DNA of 64,000 nucleotides from Photobacterium sp. TY1-4. GTDB lineage: Bacteria > Pseudomonadota > Gammaproteobacteria > Enterobacterales > Vibrionaceae. The notes beneath the pieces were generated by a model. It saw only the letters and a list, made by a program, of their open reading frames with translations. It did no database searches and was not told the DNA's origin. A program made the position numbers and the translations under genes. Location: contig NZ_CP099734.1 of the NCBI RefSeq assembly GCF_025398175.1, forward strand, positions 868,001 through 932,000. Reading direction: 5' to 3'. Below, one piece after another: positions 29,697 through 37,776 of the stretch (positions are counted from its first letter, which is position 1; every line of letters starts with the position of its first letter).

Positions 29697-30782
29697 ATGT
29701 TGATTTTTTCTACAGCAGCTTCGCTGAGTTTATTACCATTTTCTGCCATCTCCGGTCAGGGGATGGATGTTTATTTGTCGACAAATGCAATGGCCTATGC
29801 GGAGAATAATTCGGCTTACCAGATCATTAAAGGAAAGGAAGGGACCTATCACGGTAGTGAGAGTGCGTTTACTTTTAATGAAGCTGCGCTTGGCACACGG
29901 TTTAATCAGGTCTCCTTTTCGTTGATCTCTCGGTACGACTGGTTCCTCGGTTTTTCAAAGGACACGATGGAATTGTACGGGACTACGGTTAATGGAACAC
30001 TGATCGAACCGGATAAGCGCTATGATTTATACCTGAAGACAAATCATATTAAGAGTGATGGTTTTCGGTTGGGGTATCAGTATGACTTTCATCAATCCAT
30101 TAAATTTTATGGGGCAGCATCATACCTGAAAGCGAAGGAGTTGATGGTTGGTGAGACGAGTGGTTGGGCGTCACTCACAGGAAATTGTGGAGATGACTTC
30201 GAGTGTTATTCCGGAGAAGTGAATCTTTCTTATACCTATACCGAAGATAAGCTTTTCGATCGCGTAACCGATGCACCTCAAAGTGAGTATGGGTATAGTT
30301 TTGATGTTGGTGCTGACTGGCAGATATCAGAGCACTGGTTGGCCTCCGTCTATGTGCAGGATGTCTTCAGTGAGATCTTATGGCATGAGTCACCGTTTAC
30401 TAACGCCAAAGCAACGACGGCAACCAGTCAAATCGAAGACGGTAAGATAAAAATTAATCCCGTGATTACGGGCCATGAAGGGAACCGGGACTTCAAGCAG
30501 AAATTACCGATTAAATACAATGCGTTAATCGGTTACTCGTTTGACGGACACGCAACTTATATGCGTAGTTTTCAGGCCTATGATACGACTTTGCTTCAAT
30601 TAGGCTATCAGTATCAAAGAGGGAGTGCTCAGTACCGGGTCAAAGTCTACCCGGAGCTATGGGCCTTAGGGCTTGAATATCAAGGATCTATGTTTAATGT
30701 GGCTGTCACGAGCGACTCCTTTGACTATCAGAAATCCGCTTTGCTTGAAATTAAGCTCGGGTTATCTATCCCGATCTATTGA
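29697..30782 (+). CDS. Uncharacterised outer membrane beta-barrel protein
   Basis: 361-residue protein with a signal peptide (LIFSTAASLSLLPFSAISG) and alternating amphipathic strands rich in Tyr and Gly, ending in aromatic IY, as in outer membrane barrels (FRLGYQYDFHQSIKFYGAASYL, YGYSFDVGADWQISEHW, QYRVKVYPELWALGLEYQG). There is no match to a named porin family. Two Cys (GNCGDDFECYSG) could form a disulfide in an extracellular loop. It follows the large lipoprotein gene and may act with it as an outer membrane pair. The start at ATG 29697 has a weak ribosome site; ATG 29763 is another option but would lose the signal peptide. Confidence 0.75.
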   Translation: MLIFSTAASLSLLPFSAISGQGMDVYLSTNAMAYAENNSAYQIIKGKEGTYHGSESAFTFNEAALGTRFNQVSFSLISRYDWFLGFSKDTMELYGTTVNGTLIEPDKRYDLYLKTNHIKSDGFRLGYQYDFHQSIKFYGAASYLKAKELMVGETSGWASLTGNCGDDFECYSGEVNLSYTYTEDKLFDRVTDAPQSEYGYSFDVGADWQISEHWLASVYVQDVFSEILWHESPFTNAKATTATSQIEDGKIKINPVITGHEGNRDFKQKLPIKYNALIGYSFDGHATYMRSFQAYDTTLLQLGYQYQRGSAQYRVKVYPELWALGLEYQGSMFNVAVTSDSFDYQKSALLEIKLGLSIPIY

Positions 30783-30873
30783 TCGCGCCAGCCCATCAGT
30801 CGTCGACTGAACTAGATTTTTATAGGGGTAAACCTGAACATGAAGATCGTCACGGCAGGGTTGTGCCCGGCTT

Positions 30874-30895
30874 GCTAGGCTCAAAGGAGCCTGGC
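30874..30895 (+). other. Hairpin in leader of GcvR-like gene
   Basis: A 9-bp stem (30874-30882 with 30887-30895), one G-T pair, loop of four bases, about 70 bases before the start codon. No T run follows. It could be a structured leader or terminate readthrough from the barrel gene. I found no conserved core of a known riboswitch. Confidence 0.35.
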
Positions 30896-30963
30896 TGAGA
30901 GTCGAATCAAATGTGCCGTGGCGGCTGGGTTTGACGGCGTGTCGTAGTGAGAGGGGATGGCGT

Positions 30964-31470
30964 ATGAATGTTCAGTTAACGATTACCATTGCGGGTCCAG
31001 ATCGTCCTCAGTTGATCAATCAACTGGCAGCGCAGAGTCACGAGTTGGGCGGAAAATGGCTGGTCAGTAAAATTCACCGACTGGATAACCAAATCGTGGG
31101 GTTAATTAAAGTCGATATTCCGGAAGCGTCTGTGGCTGCGCTGAAACAGGTCTTTAACCGGTATCCGGAGCTGCAGCCCAGAGTGCTGGAGATCCCGCAA
31201 CCGACAACATCGGCCGATTTGGTCTCGCATAAGCTGAAGGTCGAGGCGGATGATCGCGCGGGAATTGTCAACGATATCACGCATATTCTGGATGATCTCG
31301 GGGCGGAGATTGTCCATATTGAAAACCACCGGGTCGGCTTGCCGGAGCTCGGCAGAACCCTGTTTTTTGCCGAGTTGGAGATTGAGGCGCCTCGAGAATT
31401 GAACCTTGAGCAAATGCAGGAAGCGCTTCAGCAGGCGGAAGAGCAGCTGCGGGTACATATTATCAGCTAG
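30964..31470 (+). CDS. GcvR-like double ACT domain regulator
   Basis: 168-residue protein starting at ATG 30964 after GAGGGGA. It has two ACT domains (about 1-70, LTITIAGPDRPQLINQLA, and 90-165, LKVEADDRAGIVNDITHILDDLGA). This fits the GcvR/ACT-repeat family; E. coli GcvR binds GcvA and glycine to control the glycine cleavage operon. The ligand here is not predictable, and no gcv genes are adjacent, so the role stays open. It is convergent with the lpxM-like gene through a shared terminator. Confidence 0.8.
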   Translation: MNVQLTITIAGPDRPQLINQLAAQSHELGGKWLVSKIHRLDNQIVGLIKVDIPEASVAALKQVFNRYPELQPRVLEIPQPTTSADLVSHKLKVEADDRAGIVNDITHILDDLGAEIVHIENHRVGLPELGRTLFFAELEIEAPRELNLEQMQEALQQAEEQLRVHIIS

Positions 31471-31490
31471 TTTGCGGGCTCAGTTCGCGA

Positions 31491-31517
31491 AAAAAGGCTC
31501 ACATCGGTGAGCCTTTT
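31491..31517. terminator. Bidirectional terminator
   Basis: An 11-bp stem (31492-31502 with 31507-31517), A4/T4-flanked, with a four-base loop, between convergent genes. It works in either direction. Confidence 0.85.
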
Positions 31518-31530
31518 GTTTGAGCAATGA

Positions 31531-32469
31531 TCAGTACCGTCTACTGCCGTCCGGCAGGGTACGAAGAATGCTCATAATCCACATATATTGCTCGGGTTGC
31601 TTGCGGATCATGGCTTCAAGTACCTGGTTCATCGAACAGGCATCGGTGTATTCATCGCCTGACGGGAAGTCAGTCATCGGCGGCTGAATGCTAATTTCGA
31701 ACCGCCCTGTTTCCATATTAAAGGCTGGAAACACCGGCAGCACGGCGGCATTGGAAAGCTTGGCTAGTTTCCCGACGCCTTTGACGGTGGCTTTTTCATG
31801 ACCGAAGAAGGGGGCGAAGACGCTCTGTTTGAGCCCATGATCTTCATCCGGCAGGTAATAGGCCAGGTAGCCTTCCTTGATCGATTTCAGGTAGGGTTTG
31901 ATGCCCTGGTTGCGCTGGTAAATCCGGCCGCCGAAAATTTTGCGCTGGCGGTTCATCAACCACTCGGCAATCGGGTTTTGCTGCGGACGGACCATCGCAA
32001 CCATCGGCATCTCCTTGGCTGCAAAATACAGCGCTGTGAAATCAATGGCCCAATTGTGGGGGACCAGCATGATGATGTTCTTGTTTTGCTCCCGCAGGGC
32101 CTGCAGGTGGTGCTCACCGGTCACGTCGTGTTGGTTCAGGATAAACCGACGCCCTTTGATAAAAGGTTGGGCAAACCCAAGCAATACGGTCCCAGCCGTA
32201 GCATAGGAGCGCTCCAGCAGGGCGAGTTGCTCCTGCGCGGAAAGCTCGGGGAAACACAGTTCGATATTCATCAGGGCTCGGCGTTTGGCGCCATTGTTTT
32301 TACTGACGAAATACTTGGCAAGGCGGGTCGCAAGCGCCGCCCGAGCGCGATGGGGAAGCATGGCCAACAGGATGGCGAGCGGCAGCCCAAGCCAGGTCGG
32401 CCAGTGCTTAGGGTGAAGAAACGATGTGTTAAAAACGGGGCTGTACTCGTTGTACTGTTGCTTGCTCAT
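31531..32469 (-). CDS. lpxM: Lipid A secondary acyltransferase, LpxM/LpxN type
   Basis: 312-residue inner-membrane enzyme that adds a secondary acyl chain to lipid A. An N-terminal membrane segment (WLGLPLAILLAMLPH) is followed by the catalytic HX4D motif HNWAID (about residues 138-143) and downstream conserved blocks (YYLPDEDHG, FNMETGRFEI). In Vibrio cholerae the equivalent LpxN adds a hydroxylated chain important for polymyxin resistance; whether this protein shares that specificity is not visible. The start (MSKQQYNEYSP) was taken at ATG 32469. Confidence 0.9.
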   Translation of the reverse strand: MSKQQYNEYSPVFNTSFLHPKHWPTWLGLPLAILLAMLPHRARAALATRLAKYFVSKNNGAKRRALMNIELCFPELSAQEQLALLERSYATAGTVLLGFAQPFIKGRRFILNQHDVTGEHHLQALREQNKNIIMLVPHNWAIDFTALYFAAKEMPMVAMVRPQQNPIAEWLMNRQRKIFGGRIYQRNQGIKPYLKSIKEGYLAYYLPDEDHGLKQSVFAPFFGHEKATVKGVGKLAKLSNAAVLPVFPAFNMETGRFEISIQPPMTDFPSGDEYTDACSMNQVLEAMIRKQPEQYMWIMSILRTLPDGSRRY

Positions 32470-32793
32470 GCTGACTTATTCAACGGTGTAGCAAAAATCG
32501 GAGCGCACGGTGCCCTGACGTTGACAGGGTCGGTTGGGGGGCACGGGAGTTGGTTGTGTGGGTGCGGTTGATTTCTGTTTGCCGGTTGAATTCCAAATTG
32601 TTGAGAATGAACCGGGAATTGTAAGTCTTCTCCAAGCGGAATCAAGTGTTATCCCCAAGTTCTGTTGGGAAAGACGCAGCGCCGGCCAATTCTGGGTTGA
32701 AGCTCGCGTTGGTCACGCGAGGCCGTAGTGACACCGGGATAATCACCTTATACTGGCGGCGGCTCAATAAGAATTGAATGAAGGTGGCGAGTG
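32470..32793. other. Divergent intergenic region
   Basis: Promoters for the acyltransferase (minus) and glycerophosphodiesterase (plus) should lie here. I see no convincing small gene or operator; short open frames within it look random. Confidence 0.4.
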
Positions 32794-33540
32794 ATGAAGA
32801 CCGTTTTTGCACACCGGGGGATCTCGACTCTGGCGCCGGAGAATACGCTGGCGGCTTTTGCTCTGTGTAAACCCCATGGGATCGGGTGGATTGAATGTGA
32901 TGTGGATATTTTGGCCGACGGGACGGTGGTGGTTTCACATGATGATACACTGGATCGTTGTACGGACCGGAGCGGTAGCTTGTATGATCTTCAGGCGGGC
33001 GATCTGGCGCAGATTGATGCCGGAAGCTGGTTTGCCGATCAGTATATGGGTGAGCGGATCCCGACGTTGGCTCAGCTCATTACGCTGGTCAACCAGGATC
33101 AGCTGAATATCAATGTCGAAATCAAATCGTGCAGCGCGGGCTGGGCAATGACCGAACGGCTGATCGACAATGTGATTGCAGCCCTGGATCATCTGGATGA
33201 CGGGCGTCAGCTGATTGTGTCGAGTTTTAACCATCAGGCACTGGCAGAGTTTAAGCGGCGGCGGCCACAAACGGCTGTGGCTTGTCTGTATGAAGCCGGG
33301 CAGCTCGGGGAAGACTGGCTGGCGGTCTTGCAGCAATGTCAGGCGGAATTTATCCACCCGGCCGATCATGGCCTGACACAGCAGATGATTGGCGACTTCA
33401 AAGCCGCAGGCTATCGCGTCAATGTCTACACCGTGAATGATTTAGCACGGGCCAATCAGTTGTTTAACTGGGGCGTGGATGGTGTATTTACCGATATCCC
33501 CCACTGTTTTCCGGCGAAATATCGCGCGATAGGGTCGTGA
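32794..33540 (+). CDS. ugpQ: Glycerophosphodiester phosphodiesterase
   Basis: 248-residue cytoplasmic GDPD of the UgpQ type; it hydrolyses glycerophosphodiesters such as glycerophosphocholine to glycerol-3-phosphate plus alcohol. The start of the TIM barrel reads FAHRGISTLAPENTLAAF (catalytic His and Arg-Gly), followed by the metal ligands IECDVDILADGTVVVSHDD and later NVEIKS. There is no signal peptide, so it is cytoplasmic. ATG 32794 is preceded by AAGGTGG. The symbol reflects family similarity; ugp transport genes are not present. Confidence 0.88.
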   Translation: MKTVFAHRGISTLAPENTLAAFALCKPHGIGWIECDVDILADGTVVVSHDDTLDRCTDRSGSLYDLQAGDLAQIDAGSWFADQYMGERIPTLAQLITLVNQDQLNINVEIKSCSAGWAMTERLIDNVIAALDHLDDGRQLIVSSFNHQALAEFKRRRPQTAVACLYEAGQLGEDWLAVLQQCQAEFIHPADHGLTQQMIGDFKAAGYRVNVYTVNDLARANQLFNWGVDGVFTDIPHCFPAKYRAIGS

Positions 33541-33562
33541 CTTTCGGCCGGTTCACGCAATG

Positions 33563-33590
33563 AAAAAAAACGCCTCCATTCGGAGGCGTT
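33563..33590 (-). terminator. Intrinsic terminator of coiled-coil lipoprotein gene
   Basis: A perfect 9-bp stem (33569-33577 with 33582-33590). On the minus strand it is followed by eight T, so it terminates the gene to its right. It could also act weakly on the plus strand. Confidence 0.85.
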
Positions 33591-33612
33591 CATCAGCTGT
33601 CGGTGTCGGGAA

Positions 33613-34926
33613 TTAACCTTCCTGACTGGAAGCATCCTCAGTGTCAACCGTCGCAGGCTCTGTGATTGCTTCTGGTTGAACCGGCTGTGTCGCTTCTGCT
33701 GCCTCAGTTTCAACCGCTGCTTGCTTCATAGGTGCCGTATTTACAGCTGGAGCTGCTGGTACAGGCGTTGGTGCTTCCGGTTTCGAAACCGCTTCGGCGG
33801 CTTGCTTAGCAACAATGAGCTGGGCTGTCAGCTTGCCAACTTTTTCTTCCAGCAGGGCGGCACGGGTGCGCTGATCCTTCAGATCCTGACGTAGCTTTTG
33901 CTGAGCCAGCATGGTTTCCTGCTCGCTCTTCAGGTTGTCCTTGATATATTGCACTAACCCTTCGCCTTGTTTGGTGAGGGCTTGATCGCGCATGTCATCG
34001 GCACCCAAGGCTTGCGTAATGTTAAGCAGGATCTTCTCGTAGCTCAGCACATGGCGCTCATAGTCGCTCTCCGGCATCGCTTTCAGTTTCTTCACCACCG
34101 TGGCAATTTGCTCGGCATGCTTGAGTGAGAAAACGGCCTCATCGACTTTGTCGATAATTTGTGCGGTTGCACGTGGCTCTGCCGCGATAAAGGCTTTGGC
34201 CGCAGTCACAGCAGCTGCTGCCTGGCTGAGTGTTTTCGGCGCATGCATGTCAATTTTCGCCAGCTTCAGGCGCTTGAGCTCTTGTTGTGCGTCAGACAGG
34301 TAAATCTTGGTGACGGTCTTGACTTCCAGGGCGCGCTGTTTGGTGACCAGTTTCGGCTGACCGTTGATGGCATCGTCGGTATTTTCATTGGCGACATCAT
34401 CAACCAGGCGTTTCAGTTCGCTCTCGAGCTGGCGGGTCGTGGTTGGATAATATTTCGCGGCGTCGATTTCTTTCAGTTGGTTATGGTAACTGAAGGCTTC
34501 TTCCAGAATGGTCAGCACTTCGGTCCGGATCGACTTTGCTTTATTGATGTGGGCATTAAATGTCGCAATGCCTTCTTCGGCGGCCTGGATGTTGGTCTTC
34601 GAGCTGAAGAAGCCACTGGAGCTGTTGGCCTCAGACGGATCCAGCTCGAATTCCTTGTAATATTCTTTAGCTTCAGCAAGGGCTTGCTTGGCGTCAGTGA
34701 CGGCTTTGGTTGCAAACCAGTCCAGCTCGGTCTCTTTGGTCGATGCCAGCAGTTTATCTGCCGCGTCAATTGATTGTTTTACCTTATCAATTTGGATTGC
34801 GGTCTGTGATTGATTGGTCTCCAGCGGCAGGCTTTCGACGGAATCAGAATTGGAGTTTGAGGCACAGCCGGACAGGGTCAGCGTGACAGCAGCTGCAATA
34901 ACGGCAACTTTCAGTTCCCTCTTCAT
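33613..34926 (-). CDS. Coiled-coil lipoprotein of unknown function
   Basis: 437-residue lipoprotein: the signal peptide has lipobox LSGC (TLTLSGCASNSNSDS), preceded by AAGGAG before ATG 34926. The mature part is almost all helix with heptad-like coiled-coil segments (about 40-380), rich in Ala, Lys, Glu and Leu, followed by a Pro/Ala/Glu-rich tail of about 60 residues (PEAPTPVPAAPAVNTAP). The design resembles envelope lipoproteins that reach through the periplasm or bind peptidoglycan, but I do not recognise the family. Transcribed alone, with its own terminator. Confidence 0.75.
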   Translation of the reverse strand: MKRELKVAVIAAAVTLTLSGCASNSNSDSVESLPLETNQSQTAIQIDKVKQSIDAADKLLASTKETELDWFATKAVTDAKQALAEAKEYYKEFELDPSEANSSSGFFSSKTNIQAAEEGIATFNAHINKAKSIRTEVLTILEEAFSYHNQLKEIDAAKYYPTTTRQLESELKRLVDDVANENTDDAINGQPKLVTKQRALEVKTVTKIYLSDAQQELKRLKLAKIDMHAPKTLSQAAAAVTAAKAFIAAEPRATAQIIDKVDEAVFSLKHAEQIATVVKKLKAMPESDYERHVLSYEKILLNITQALGADDMRDQALTKQGEGLVQYIKDNLKSEQETMLAQQKLRQDLKDQRTRAALLEEKVGKLTAQLIVAKQAAEAVSKPEAPTPVPAAPAVNTAPMKQAAVETEAAEATQPVQPEAITEPATVDTEDASSQEG

Positions 34927-35277
34927 AAAAGCTCCTTGGCAATAAAAATATGATAAGTATGTGTCATGATGAATCTAATAATAATAGATGTGTGGGTTAT
35001 TCTAGGTTTATTTTGTTGCAAGTTAAACAACCCGAACAAAATATATTGTGACACTTTTATCTTGTGCAAGTTTTTATATTTTATTGACGGTTTTGATAAT
35101 TGATTGGTCATTATTTTGACGGGTTTTGATGATTGTCATGCCGCTGGATACCGCGAGAGGAATCGGCATCGCGGGCATGAAAATCAGGCTCCGACCGGGA
35201 GAAGAGGCAGGTGTAGAGCGCTGTGTGAACGGGGGACGGCAGGCTCCGGGGGTGGATGAGCCGCGAACGGCTCAGCA
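34927..35277. other. AT-rich intergenic region and rsmS downstream hairpin
   Basis: The left half is AT-rich and likely carries the promoter of the coiled-coil lipoprotein gene. A short stem with CGAA loop at 35257-35274 may end the minus-strand transcript of rsmS. There is no gene I can support. Confidence 0.45.
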
Positions 35278-35442
35278 TCACTGACGTTTTTTCTTCATGT
35301 CCTGCAGAACCATTTCCAGGGCTGAAATGGCAATATCCGGTTCAATCTCATGGGTTTCCAGCAAATAAATTAAGTCGACAGCCAGTTTGATATCTTCCGG
35401 CGCATCGTCCAGAGAAGAGGGCGTATTTTTAGGCTCGGTCAT
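35278..35442 (-). CDS. rsmS: RsmS/YbaM-like ribosome-associated protein
   Basis: 54-residue protein (MTEPKNTPSSLDDAPEDIKL...) matching E. coli RsmS/YbaM in the block DAPEDIKLAVDLIYLLE and in size. RsmS is described as a factor modulating the active ribosome state or PriC-linked gene; its function is best stated as ribosome-related. Start ATG 35442 follows AGAGAAA and overlaps the end of the upstream hydrolase by 14 bases; ATG 35460 is an alternative. In E. coli it neighbours priC, as here except for the inserted hydrolase gene. Confidence 0.82.
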   Translation of the reverse strand: MTEPKNTPSSLDDAPEDIKLAVDLIYLLETHEIEPDIAISALEMVLQDMKKKRQ

Positions 35443-36406
35443 CGTGTGGTTTCTCTTCATTGAAAGTGAGTTCCGGGTTCGGGCATCCATGGCCCAGGTA
35501 CGTCTCCATCGCTGCATGCAGCAACTGGCTGTGCGGTGCAATAAGCGTCTGGTGATCGTGACGGTATCCGCCGCCGATCACTGCTGCTACGGGGATCATC
35601 TGCTCCCGGCACAGGCGCAGCACCAGGCGATCCCGTTCATATATCCCGGCCAGGGAGACATTAAAATAGCCCAGCTCATCATGCTGATGGATATCCACGC
35701 CGGCATCATAAAGCACCAAGTCGGGCTGGTGCTGGGCCAGGGCGAGATGCAGGACACCGCTGAACGCATCCAGGTAATCGGTGGTATTGGTGTCGCGCGG
35801 CAGGGCCAGATCGATATCAGAGTCCGGCTTGCGGGCCGGAAAGTTTTTCTCGCAGTGCACGGAGAAGGTGATGATATGGTCATCATCTGCCAGCAAGGTC
35901 GCGGTCCCGTCACCGTGGTGAACGTCGCAGTCGATGATCATCACTTTGTCGATCCCCGGCAGGGTCAGGGCATGGCGGGCAGCAAACGCCAAATCATTGA
36001 CCAGGCAAAAACCGCTGCCGAAGTCATGGTGGGCATGGTGGTAGCCGCCGCTGAGGTGAATGCTGATCCCATACCGGCAGGCCAGGTCAACGCTCAGACG
36101 AGTCCCGGCGGTTGAGGTGAATGTCCGATCGAGGAGTTGCTGGCTCCACGGAAAACCAATCCGCCGCATTTTGGCCGCCGGAAGGGTATTGTTGAGCAGG
36201 GCATCGATATAGTCGGGATGGTGCAATCCTTTGAGCTCATCTGCCCGGATGGGGACCGGCTGGTGGATTTCAATGTCTGAGCGCTGCAGGAGATCCAGCT
36301 CATCCGTCAGGTGTTGATAAAGTCGGCGGTACTTGCTGATCGGATAGCGGTGATTGGCCGGGAGCTCTAATTCTGAATAAATCGGATGATAGACCAGAGG
36401 TAGCAT
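35429..36406 (-). CDS. Histone deacetylase-like amidohydrolase
   Basis: 325-residue zinc hydrolase of the histone deacetylase/acetoin utilisation/APAH superfamily. Metal and catalytic residues are visible: the His pair in GGYHHAHHDFGSGFCLVND (about 126-144), the zinc ligands DCDVHHGDGT (about 170) and the later Asp (YDAGVD). Bacterial members deacetylate polyamines, acetyl-lysine or small molecules; the substrate cannot be told. It lies between priC and rsmS and overlaps rsmS, so it was inserted into a cluster that is contiguous in E. coli and is likely cotranscribed. Confidence 0.9.
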   Translation of the reverse strand: MLPLVYHPIYSELELPANHRYPISKYRRLYQHLTDELDLLQRSDIEIHQPVPIRADELKGLHHPDYIDALLNNTLPAAKMRRIGFPWSQQLLDRTFTSTAGTRLSVDLACRYGISIHLSGGYHHAHHDFGSGFCLVNDLAFAARHALTLPGIDKVMIIDCDVHHGDGTATLLADDDHIITFSVHCEKNFPARKPDSDIDLALPRDTNTTDYLDAFSGVLHLALAQHQPDLVLYDAGVDIHQHDELGYFNVSLAGIYERDRLVLRLCREQMIPVAAVIGGGYRHDHQTLIAPHSQLLHAAMETYLGHGCPNPELTFNEEKPHDDRA

Positions 36407-36409
36407 GGA

Positions 36410-36961
36410 TTATCCTTTTCGTTCCCGTGTGCTGATTTCTTGCTCGATTTTCGCTAGTGCGGTACGGCAGCGTGACAGCCTGCCTTCCAGCGCCAGAATT
36501 TCTTTTTGCAAGGTTTGTTGCTCAACCTGGCTGTGGCATCGGTTGATCTGTGCTTCTTTATCCCGCTGCATGGCGGCCAGGCGCCGCTCCCAGTCCTGAT
36601 GCTGTGCCAAATCCTGATAGAGCTCGTGGATTGGGCGTCGGCGTTTGTACTGGGGCTTCGGCTCGCGACGACGGATTTGCTGGGTGGCCAGTTCGCGTTG
36701 AATCGCCTGGATCTGGGCAATCACTTTGTCGCAGATGTGCTGGGTGCGTGAGGGAAGCAGTTTCCCGGCCTTGTGCTCACGCTGCAGGGCGGTGATCTCG
36801 TTGCGCACTTCGTTAACACAAGGCGTCAGCAGTTTACCGCGACAGAAAAACAGTTGCTCGTCGAATAACGGGCGGGGCGCTTCACCCCGCTGGCGGTCAA
36901 TGTTGGCCGCTTCAACTGCGAGTTGTTCCACAAGGGTTGTAAACCGGTTTAAATCAGGCAT
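36410..36961 (-). CDS. priC: Primosomal replication protein PriC
   Basis: 183-residue protein related to PriC, which reloads DnaB onto stalled forks together with PriA/Rep. The N-terminal helical region (LVEQLAVEAANIDRQ, FDEQLFFCRGKLLTPCVNEV) and basic middle (RRREPKPQYKRRRPIHELY) followed by a coiled C-terminus match family layout. The hydrolase starts three bases after its stop. Replication-restart context fits the surrounding dinG and, further on, dnaX and recR. Confidence 0.82.
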   Translation of the reverse strand: MPDLNRFTTLVEQLAVEAANIDRQRGEAPRPLFDEQLFFCRGKLLTPCVNEVRNEITALQREHKAGKLLPSRTQHICDKVIAQIQAIQRELATQQIRRREPKPQYKRRRPIHELYQDLAQHQDWERRLAAMQRDKEAQINRCHSQVEQQTLQKEILALEGRLSRCRTALAKIEQEISTRERKG

Positions 36962-36973
36962 AGAGAACGTCGT

Positions 36974-37747
36974 TTATAACCAGGCTTGCCAGGCGAGTTT
37001 GATCGCAAGAGCAATGACGACGGTGACAAACACCGGTCGGATGAATGTCGCGCCGAAACGAATGGCTGAATGCGCGCCAATGTAAGCGCCCAGCATTAAG
37101 CATATGCCCATGGTCAGCCCCAGGGCAAAGTTAATATGTCCCAGAACGGCAAAGGTGATCAGCGAAGTCAGGTTGCTGGTAAAGTTCATCGCCTTGGCCA
37201 ACCCTGAGGCCATCAGAATATCCAGGCGATAGAGTGCCATATTTGAGACGGTCCAGAATGCCCCGGTGCCCGGGCCGGCCAGCCCGTCATAAAACCCGAG
37301 GCTGGTTCCCTGCAGCCACTGCTTTTTACGAAATTTTCCACATCGCTCGGGAAGCCTGCGGGTGTGTGCTTTCGGGTGAGGGTGCCAGACCGTATAGACG
37401 GCAGCCGCCAGAATGATCAATGGCAGGACTTTTTCCAGCCAATCGGTACTGATGAGATCGACAACCAGGGTCCCGGTGATGGCGCCAATTAAGGTTGCCA
37501 CAAAAGAGGCACGCCAGAAACGAGGAGAAAAGAGCTGCTTGCGATAGTAGGTCCAGGCTGCGGTGGACGAAGCAAAGGTCGCGGCCAGTTTGTTGGTGCC
37601 CAGCGCGATATGCGGCGGCAGCCCGATAGAGAGCAACGCCGGGACCGTTAGCATCCCGCCGCCGCCGGCAACCGCATCAATAAATCCGGCCGCAAGAGCC
37701 ACCAGACCGAGGATGATCAGCATACTCGGTTCAATCATTTCTATCAT
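36974..37747 (-). CDS. yfcA: TSUP family membrane transporter (TauE/SafE)
   Basis: 257-residue inner-membrane protein with about eight hydrophobic segments and the duplicated TSUP motif: GFIDAVAGGGGMLTVPALL in the first half (about 21-39) and GFYDGLAGPGTGAFW in the second (about 152-166). E. coli YfcA is the closest named relative in my recollection. Members export sulfite, sulfoacetate or related anions; the substrate here is unknown. It is followed at 12 bases by priC, so the two may be cotranscribed. Confidence 0.85.
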   Translation of the reverse strand: MIEMIEPSMLIILGLVALAAGFIDAVAGGGGMLTVPALLSIGLPPHIALGTNKLAATFASSTAAWTYYRKQLFSPRFWRASFVATLIGAITGTLVVDLISTDWLEKVLPLIILAAAVYTVWHPHPKAHTRRLPERCGKFRKKQWLQGTSLGFYDGLAGPGTGAFWTVSNMALYRLDILMASGLAKAMNFTSNLTSLITFAVLGHINFALGLTMGICLMLGAYIGAHSAIRFGATFIRPVFVTVVIALAIKLAWQAWL

Positions 37748-37776
37748 TTCGCGTTATTCTTGGCGTCAAATATGGT

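Noticed and set aside
30841..30963. Leader before the GcvR-like gene considered as a TPP or glycine riboswitch because of CTGAGAGT
   Set aside because: The conserved core of neither class is complete; only one simple hairpin is visible.
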